From an uncultured Verrucomicrobiales bacterium (lineage in GTDB: Bacteria; Verrucomicrobiota; Verrucomicrobiia; Verrucomicrobiales; Akkermansiaceae), in assembly GCA_937901085.1 (NCBI GenBank), contig CALCHQ010000103.1, forward strand, positions 1 through 64,000: a stretch of DNA of 64,000 nt. The letters run 5' to 3'. The translations under genes were made by a program, and so were the position numbers. Below the pieces are notes generated by a model, which made no database searches, was not told where the DNA came from, and worked only from the letters and a program-made list of their open reading frames with translations. This document shows, in pieces, positions 58,798 to 64,000 of the stretch. Within the stretch, counting starts at the first letter, position 1. Each line of letters begins with the position of its first letter.

Positions 58798-60260
58798 GCA
58801 AGGTAGCAAGCCAGAGCCACGCGGCAGAAAGCGCCCCGGCAGGCACCTGCTACAAGGTGCTGATGTGGGAAGACGGCGCGCTGAGCCCCGACCAGCTGAA
58901 TGCCTGGCAGACCGCCAGGCGCGATTTGCTCGCGCGTATGCGCGACGCGGGCATCAAAGGCGCGCGTGGCACGCTGGCGCGGCTGGGAGACGAGCTGCGT
59001 GAGCTGTCTGCACGGGCAATAGCCCAGCCCCTGGACACCTGTGCCCAGGCCAGCCTTTGCCTTACGCGCGTGGGCGCATTGGCAGCGGAGCTGCAGCGCG
59101 CCGGAAGCGTGCTGGCCTACCGCCTCACGCCCTGCAGCGCCACGGTGCTGGTGGAGCTGACCGGCGAGGAAGGCATCGATACGCTGGTGAGCCGCTGGGC
59201 CGCCAGCACACCAGAGCTGCAGTGGTGCGCCACCCCGCTGGTGGAGGCCATCAGCCCCGCCGAAGCCGCCGAATGGCAGGAAAGCTGCCGCAGCGCCGCC
59301 GCTGACACGGCTGACACAGATTCTGACAACGAAACAGATGCCACCCCCTTCCACCATGTGACGGTGCTGCGCCGCGAAGCCGTGGAAGCCCTGCAGCCGG
59401 GCGAGGGCCGTGTGCTGGTCGATGCCACCCTGGGTGGCGGCGGCCACAGCGAGCTGATGCTGGAGCAAGGCGCAACGGTATGGGGCATCGACCAGGACCC
59501 CGCCGCCCGCAAGGCCGCCCGCAAGCGTCTGGCCGCCTATGGTGAGCGGCTGCACATCGTGGCGGGCAACTTCCGCAACGCCGCGGAGCTGCTGCGCGCC
59601 GAGGGGCTGGAACAGGCAGACGGCCTGCTGGCCGACATCGGCATCTCCTCCCCGCAGGTAGACCAGGCCGGGCGCGGCTTCTCCTTCCTGGCAGAAGGCC
59701 CGCTGGACATGCGGATGAATCCCGCTGCCCCCCGCAGCGCTGCCGACATCGTCAACACCGCTTCCGAAAGCGAACTGGCCGATATCCTCTGGCAGTACGG
59801 CGAAGAACGCGCCAGCCGCGCCATTGCCCGCCGCATCGTGCAGGAACGAGCCAAAGCCCCCATCACCACCACCACACAGCTGGCAGACCTCATTGCCACC
59901 GTGCTGCCCCGCAAGGGCAAGCAGCACCCCGCCACCCGCTCCTTCCAGGCACTCCGCATCGCCGTGAACGACGAGCTGGGCGCGCTGGATGCCCTGCTGG
60001 AAAGCGGGCTGAGCCTGCTGAAGAGCGGCGGCCGCTTCGCCATCATCACCTTCCACAGCCTCGAAGACCGCGCCGTAAAGCGTTACTTCGACCGCGTCAC
60101 CCGCCCGGAAATCGACCGCCCGGAATGGCCAGCCCCGCGCCCCAACCCGGAATACGCCGCCCGCCTGGTTACCCGCAAGCCCGTCGTGGCCAGCGACGCC
60201 GAGCTGGCCGCCAACCCCCGCGCCCGCAGCGCCAAACTCCGCGTCATCGAAAAGCTTTAA
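58794..60260 (+). CDS. rsmH: RsmH (MraW) 16S rRNA methyltransferase with N-terminal extension
   Basis: 488 residues. The canonical enzyme begins at about residue 186 (FHHVTVLRREAVEALQP) with motif I VDATLGGGGHSELML, then GIDQDPAARKAARKRL, GLLADIGISSPQVDQAGRGFSF and DMRMNP. It methylates N4 of C1402 of 16S rRNA. Typical RsmH has ~310 residues; here ~185 extra N-terminal residues, helical and Ala-rich, precede it. The middle part of the extension (LVELTGEEGIDTLVSRWA) looks like a folded domain, and a low-complexity Asp/Thr linker (AADTADTDSDNETDAT) follows it. Confidence 0.93.
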   Translation: MSKVASQSHAAESAPAGTCYKVLMWEDGALSPDQLNAWQTARRDLLARMRDAGIKGARGTLARLGDELRELSARAIAQPLDTCAQASLCLTRVGALAAELQRAGSVLAYRLTPCSATVLVELTGEEGIDTLVSRWAASTPELQWCATPLVEAISPAEAAEWQESCRSAAADTADTDSDNETDATPFHHVTVLRREAVEALQPGEGRVLVDATLGGGGHSELMLEQGATVWGIDQDPAARKAARKRLAAYGERLHIVAGNFRNAAELLRAEGLEQADGLLADIGISSPQVDQAGRGFSFLAEGPLDMRMNPAAPRSAADIVNTASESELADILWQYGEERASRAIARRIVQERAKAPITTTTQLADLIATVLPRKGKQHPATRSFQALRIAVNDELGALDALLESGLSLLKSGGRFAIITFHSLEDRAVKRYFDRVTRPEIDRPEWPAPRPNPEYAARLVTRKPVVASDAELAANPRARSAKLRVIEKL

Positions 60261-60275
60261 TCCTCCACCGCACAC

Positions 60276-60623
60276 ATGCCTCCCAGCAGCACATCCTCCC
60301 GCTACGCCGACCAGGTGAGCTTCAGCTTCCTGGTGTGGATGGTGCTGTTTGCCATTCTCGTGTCGGCCGGAGGCATTGCCTATTCCCTGCTCAAGAACGA
60401 CCAGGTGGCCGTCCGCACCGAAATCAACAACATCAACCGGGAGATTGCGGTGTGCAACATGAACACGAACCAGCACCGCGCCAAGACCAACGCCCTCACC
60501 AACCGCTGGGCCATGCGCGACCGCCTCAACCAGGACCGCTCCACCCTGCGCGATATTGACCGCAGCCAGATTGAACTGGCACGCCGCCTGCAGGACAGCG
60601 GCATGGCCATCATTCACCGCTAA
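60276..60623 (+). CDS. ftsL: FtsL-like division protein
   Basis: 115 residues with a single transmembrane segment (FSFLVWMVLFAILVSAGGIAYSLL) and a periplasmic helical/coiled-coil region (VAVRTEINNINREIAVCNMN). The position between rsmH and ftsI and the topology identify it as FtsL or an equivalent, part of the FtsQLB complex that activates FtsWI. Sequence similarity of FtsL is low across phyla, so the name depends on context. Confidence 0.75.
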   Translation: MPPSSTSSRYADQVSFSFLVWMVLFAILVSAGGIAYSLLKNDQVAVRTEINNINREIAVCNMNTNQHRAKTNALTNRWAMRDRLNQDRSTLRDIDRSQIELARRLQDSGMAIIHR

Positions 60624-60654
60624 TCCCGCTCTTCCCTCACCGCCGCTCTGATTT

Positions 60655-62835
60655 GTGAAAACCAAGGTTCCATTTGCTGGTCGCACGTTGTTTCTCGCCT
60701 GCCTGGCGGCAGCGCTTTCGTGCTATGTGGCGGTGGAATTGGTGCAGCTGCAAATCACCCCCGAAGTGGCCGCCAGCCGCACCGCGGCCGATGAGCTGAT
60801 TGACCGCGAGCGCATCCCGGCACAGCGCGGGGTCATCATGGATCGCAACGAGGAACTGCTCACCAACAACATTCAGAGTGCCGAGCTGGTGGCCGACCGC
60901 TACCACCTGCGCGAAATCACCGCCGTAGTGGAAGGGCTGGCCTACAACCACGCCATCCACGACCCCCGCTGGGATACCCTCACGGATGACAAGGACCGCC
61001 GCCGCCTGGTATACAACTACCGCGCCAAGCTGCTCAACAATGCCAAGGCCGAGGTGGACGAGGACGCCAAGCCCACCCGCAACGAAGCCAGCAGCGATGC
61101 ACGCGCCAACCGCCTGCGCGAATATGATGAGACCGTCATGCAGCATTATTTCGAGCAGCATGACAAACTGGTAGCCGAAATCCTCTACCCCTTCCTCTCC
61201 CACCAGGAAATCGAGGAAACCATCAACGGGCGCACCGTCAAGCGCTTCATGACCCGCGAAGACATCGTGGAAAAGATTGCCCAGACTGCCATTGCCCGCC
61301 ACAATGCCGAAGCCGACGCCAAGGGGCTGCCCCGCCGCCGTTTCCGCAACCAGATTGTGCTGGCCAAGGGCATGAGCTTTGACACAGCCGATAAAATCAA
61401 GGAAGCGGTGAAAGCCGCGCGCCTGCGCGGGCTCATGGTGCAGTCGGAACTGCGCCGCAGCTATGTGATGCCCGAAATGCTCTGCCACGTACTCGGCTAT
61501 GTCGACCACGAAAACAAGGGCATGAGCGGCGTGGAAGCCAACTTCCACAGCTACCTGGCAGGGGTGGACGGCATCCGCGAATACCGCCACAATGCCCGCG
61601 GCCAGGTGCTGAGCAACGAGGATGACCGCTACCTCGCCCCCAAGCACGGGCTGAGCCTCCGCCTCACCATCGACATGCGACTGCAGGCCATCGTGGAGCA
61701 GGAACTGGACAAGGGCATGCGCCACTTCCGCGCCCGCAAAGGCTGCATGATTGTGGTAAACCCGAAGAACGGCGACATCCTGGCCATGGTGAGCCGCCCT
61801 GCCTTCGACCTCAACACCAAGGAAATCATCACCCACAAAGGCAAGTTCCAGCGCGGCGAACTGAAAGAGGACAACGGCAAGCCCGTGACCGGCGATTTCA
61901 ACTTTGCCTGCCAGACCAGCTACGAACCCGGTTCCACCTTCAAGGTACTGGCCGTCACCTCCGTGGTGGACAAGGGGCTCATGGGCATCAATGCCTATGT
62001 GAGCTGCGAGCCTTTCTCGGTAGGTTTCGGCAGCAAGGCCATCAACGACCGCCCGTTCAACTACCACAGCCTGCCGGTATGGGGTGTACTCAAGAAATCC
62101 AGCAACCCAGGGGCTGCACGCATCGCCCTCATTGCCAAGTGGCCTAACTTCAAGGAATACCTCGAAAAATTCGGGCTGGACAAGCCCGCGGGCATTGATT
62201 TGCCCGCCATCCGTTCCTGCCAGGTGGCCGATGGTTCCAACATCGTGAACTACTCGCGTATCGCCTACGGTTATTCCGTGGCCGTCTCCCCGCTGCACAT
62301 GGCCATGGTCTATGCCGCCATCGCGAACGACGGCGTCCGCATGAAACCCCGCCTCATCGACAAAATCATCACGGCCGACGGTGCCATCTACGATGAATGC
62401 GCCCCGCAGGAAATCTGCCGCGTCATGAAACCCAGCACCGCCCGCGACCTGCGCTATGCCCTCGAAAGCGTGACCCAGCGCAGCGGCGAATGCGGCCGCG
62501 GCACCGCCACGGCAGCCGCCATTCCCGGATTCCGCATCGGCGGCAAGACCGGCACCGCCAAGAAAGTGAAAGCAGGCGGCGGTTATGCAGAAAATGTCTA
62601 CACCGTATCCTTTGCCGGGGTACTGCCCATCGACGACCCGAAGCTCGTGGTCATGACGGTGATTGACGAGCCGCACCCTACCGATTGCAACCCCGGCGGC
62701 GGTACGGTGGCAGCCCCCATTTTCCGCGCGGCGGCAGAGCGCTTCATCAACGTGCTGAATCTGACCCCGAGCGACCCCGAAGCCTACGAAAAATATCTTG
62801 CCAGTAAAGAAGAATCTGCTAATCTAAATAAGTAA
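60655..62835 (+). CDS. ftsI: FtsI/PBP3-type division transpeptidase
   Basis: 726 residues from a GTG start. An N-terminal anchor (TLFLACLAAALSCYVAVEL) is followed by the pedestal (DRERIPAQRGVIMDRNEELL) with an unusually long insertion between residues ~100 and 260. The transpeptidase domain has S427-x-x-K430 (PGSTFKVL), S482-S-N484 and K631-T-G633 (GGKTGTAKK). It cross-links septal peptidoglycan with FtsW. Typical FtsI has ~590 residues; the insertion, rich in charged helices, explains the greater length. It follows ftsL by 31 bp. Confidence 0.92.
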   Translation: MKTKVPFAGRTLFLACLAAALSCYVAVELVQLQITPEVAASRTAADELIDRERIPAQRGVIMDRNEELLTNNIQSAELVADRYHLREITAVVEGLAYNHAIHDPRWDTLTDDKDRRRLVYNYRAKLLNNAKAEVDEDAKPTRNEASSDARANRLREYDETVMQHYFEQHDKLVAEILYPFLSHQEIEETINGRTVKRFMTREDIVEKIAQTAIARHNAEADAKGLPRRRFRNQIVLAKGMSFDTADKIKEAVKAARLRGLMVQSELRRSYVMPEMLCHVLGYVDHENKGMSGVEANFHSYLAGVDGIREYRHNARGQVLSNEDDRYLAPKHGLSLRLTIDMRLQAIVEQELDKGMRHFRARKGCMIVVNPKNGDILAMVSRPAFDLNTKEIITHKGKFQRGELKEDNGKPVTGDFNFACQTSYEPGSTFKVLAVTSVVDKGLMGINAYVSCEPFSVGFGSKAINDRPFNYHSLPVWGVLKKSSNPGAARIALIAKWPNFKEYLEKFGLDKPAGIDLPAIRSCQVADGSNIVNYSRIAYGYSVAVSPLHMAMVYAAIANDGVRMKPRLIDKIITADGAIYDECAPQEICRVMKPSTARDLRYALESVTQRSGECGRGTATAAAIPGFRIGGKTGTAKKVKAGGGYAENVYTVSFAGVLPIDDPKLVVMTVIDEPHPTDCNPGGGTVAAPIFRAAAERFINVLNLTPSDPEAYEKYLASKEESANLNK

Positions 62836-62861
62836 GAACAGACACCAGAAGCAACCCAGCC

Positions 62862-64000
62862 ATGGACACGAAGAAACTTTTCAGCATTCTGCCCGGAGCC
62901 ACCCTCACAGGGACGCTCAAGAAGCCGCTTACGCTGCTTACCGATGACAGCCGCAAGGTGATTCCCGGTTGCTGCTATGTGGCCGTGCGCGGCACGCAGT
63001 TCGACGGCCACAGCGTCATCGACGATGCCATTGCCGCCGGGGCATCCGCCATTGTGGCCGAAACACCCGCGAGCGAGCAAGCCTCTGCCGCAGGCGTACT
63101 CTGGGTGCAGGTCAAGGATACACACGAGGCCGATGGCCTGCTCATGAGCGCCTGGAACCAGTTCCCCAGCAGCCACATGGTCGTGCTGGGTGTCACCGGC
63201 ACCAACGGCAAAACCACCATCAGCTACCTGGTCAACCACATCTTCCGCAGCGCCTGGCAGCGGGCCGGGCTCATCGGCACCATCATCTACGACAACGGCG
63301 AGCGCCGCACCACCTCCAGCAACACCACCCCCGGCTGCGCCCTGCTGCAAAGCATGCTGGCCGACATGGTGAAGAACGGCTGCCGCGCTGTCTCCATGGA
63401 AGTCTCCTCCCACGCGCTCACCCAGCAGCGCACCGCCGGCACCCACTTCCGCGTGGGTATCTTCACCAACCTCACCCAGGACCACCTGGACTACCACGGC
63501 ACCATGGAGGAATACTACCAGGCCAAGAAGCAGCTCTTCATCCGCATGGCGGCAGAAGACCGCAAGAGTGCCGCCGTCATCAACATCGACGATGCCTACG
63601 GCCGCCGCCTGGCAGAAGAACTAGCCCCCATCATGAAGGTACGCACCTTCGGCGAGCATGAGAAGGCCGACTTCCGCGCCCTGCCCAAGCTCATCACCCT
63701 GAAAGGCAGCCAGTACGAACTGCTCTACCAGGGCCGCAGCTACCTGGTACGCACCCCGCTCATCGGTGAATTCAACCTCTCCAACAGCCTGGCCGCGGTG
63801 GCCGGTGCCGTCTGCGCAGGCATCAGCATCGGCGATGCCATCACCGCTCTGGCACAGAGCCCGCAGGTACCCGGCCGCATGGAGCTGGTCTCCAGTGTGA
63901 ACAACGTGCAGTGCTTCGTGGACTACGCCCACACCCCGGACGCCGTGGAAAATGTCTGCAAGACCATGAAGGCTCTCTGCCGCAACGGACGACTCATCAC
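62862..64000 (+). CDS. murE: MurE, UDP-MurNAc-tripeptide ligase (3' end outside window)
   Basis: 379 residues visible. DSRKVIPGCCYVAVRGTQFDGH (UDP-binding domain), ATP loop GVTGTNGKTTISYLV, TTSSNTTPG, MEVSSHALTQQR, FTNLTQDHLDYHGTMEEYY and FVDYAHTPDAVENV are all MurE signatures. It adds the third amino acid (usually meso-diaminopimelate in this phylum) to UDP-MurNAc-L-Ala-D-Glu in the cytoplasm. The residues that choose the amino acid (DNPR/DNPA motif) lie beyond the window edge. It follows ftsI by 26 bp. Confidence 0.95.
   Translation, partial: MDTKKLFSILPGATLTGTLKKPLTLLTDDSRKVIPGCCYVAVRGTQFDGHSVIDDAIAAGASAIVAETPASEQASAAGVLWVQVKDTHEADGLLMSAWNQFPSSHMVVLGVTGTNGKTTISYLVNHIFRSAWQRAGLIGTIIYDNGERRTTSSNTTPGCALLQSMLADMVKNGCRAVSMEVSSHALTQQRTAGTHFRVGIFTNLTQDHLDYHGTMEEYYQAKKQLFIRMAAEDRKSAAVINIDDAYGRRLAEELAPIMKVRTFGEHEKADFRALPKLITLKGSQYELLYQGRSYLVRTPLIGEFNLSNSLAAVAGAVCAGISIGDAITALAQSPQVPGRMELVSSVNNVQCFVDYAHTPDAVENVCKTMKALCRNGRLI

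Noticed and set aside
58569..60686. Long open frame of ~705 codons on the minus strand
   Set aside because: It lies opposite mraZ, rsmH and ftsL, is composed of Gly/Ala/His/Val runs typical of antisense frames in GC-rich genes, and shows no domain.
60637..62676. Long open frame of ~680 codons on the minus strand
   Set aside because: Antisense to ftsI; same low-complexity antisense composition and no start signal.

Overview
The window looks like a chromosomal segment of a Verrucomicrobiota bacterium, most likely an Akkermansia-like gut species. This is inference. It rests on an Rhs protein with a huge polyserine tract, on genes that mostly lack a Shine-Dalgarno sequence, on an mraZ-rsmH-ftsL-ftsI-murE division cluster whose RsmH carries a long extra N-terminus, and on a GC-rich backbone interrupted by AT-rich islands.

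Layout. (1) 1-6581: the 3' part of an Rhs-repeat protein with an AT-rich C-terminal tip, then a TPR/Sel1-like gene. (2) 6750-9530, minus strand: a tightly overlapping three-gene operon of unknown function ending in a small membrane protein. (3) 9675-45573: a siphovirus-like prophage. It has a replication module (family A DNA polymerase, primase/helicase and three separate families of short iterated DNA motifs), terminase, ParB-like genes, a lysis cassette, portal, protease, scaffold, capsid, tail genes with a probable -1 frameshift, a tape measure and a tail fibre. I see no integrase or CI-type repressor. (4) 46088-54048: an AT-rich accessory island bounded by two copies of a roughly 220-bp structured repeat. 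It holds a GIY-YIG protein, an orphan AbiEi antitoxin, a broken RhuM gene, Sel1 and DUF3592 genes, and a DUF262/DUF3696-ATPase/unknown operon that is probably antiphage. (5) 54697-57724, minus strand: a MacA/MacB-type ABC export operon. (6) 58327 to the end: the division and cell-wall cluster, with murE cut by the window edge.

Three AT-rich cargo genes interrupt the prophage structural operon: an Apea-like HEPN protein, a membrane-anchored PD-(D/E)XK protein and a Lit-like (peptidase U49) metalloprotease. They look like superinfection-exclusion or abortive-infection genes. The most novel-looking locus is at about 24985-25418, on the minus strand inside the prophage. A 25-residue hydrophobic peptide ORF with a strong ribosome site lies next to a small-RNA gene with a consensus promoter. 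The RNA's 5' stem-loop can pair with the start of the peptide ORF, which is the architecture of a type I toxin-antitoxin pair.

Promoters of the form TTGnnn-16/17-TGnTAnnnT are readable upstream of many accessory genes. In six of them the -10 box ends only 10-11 bp before the start codon, implying near-leaderless mRNAs. All functional calls come from reading motifs; no database search was run.
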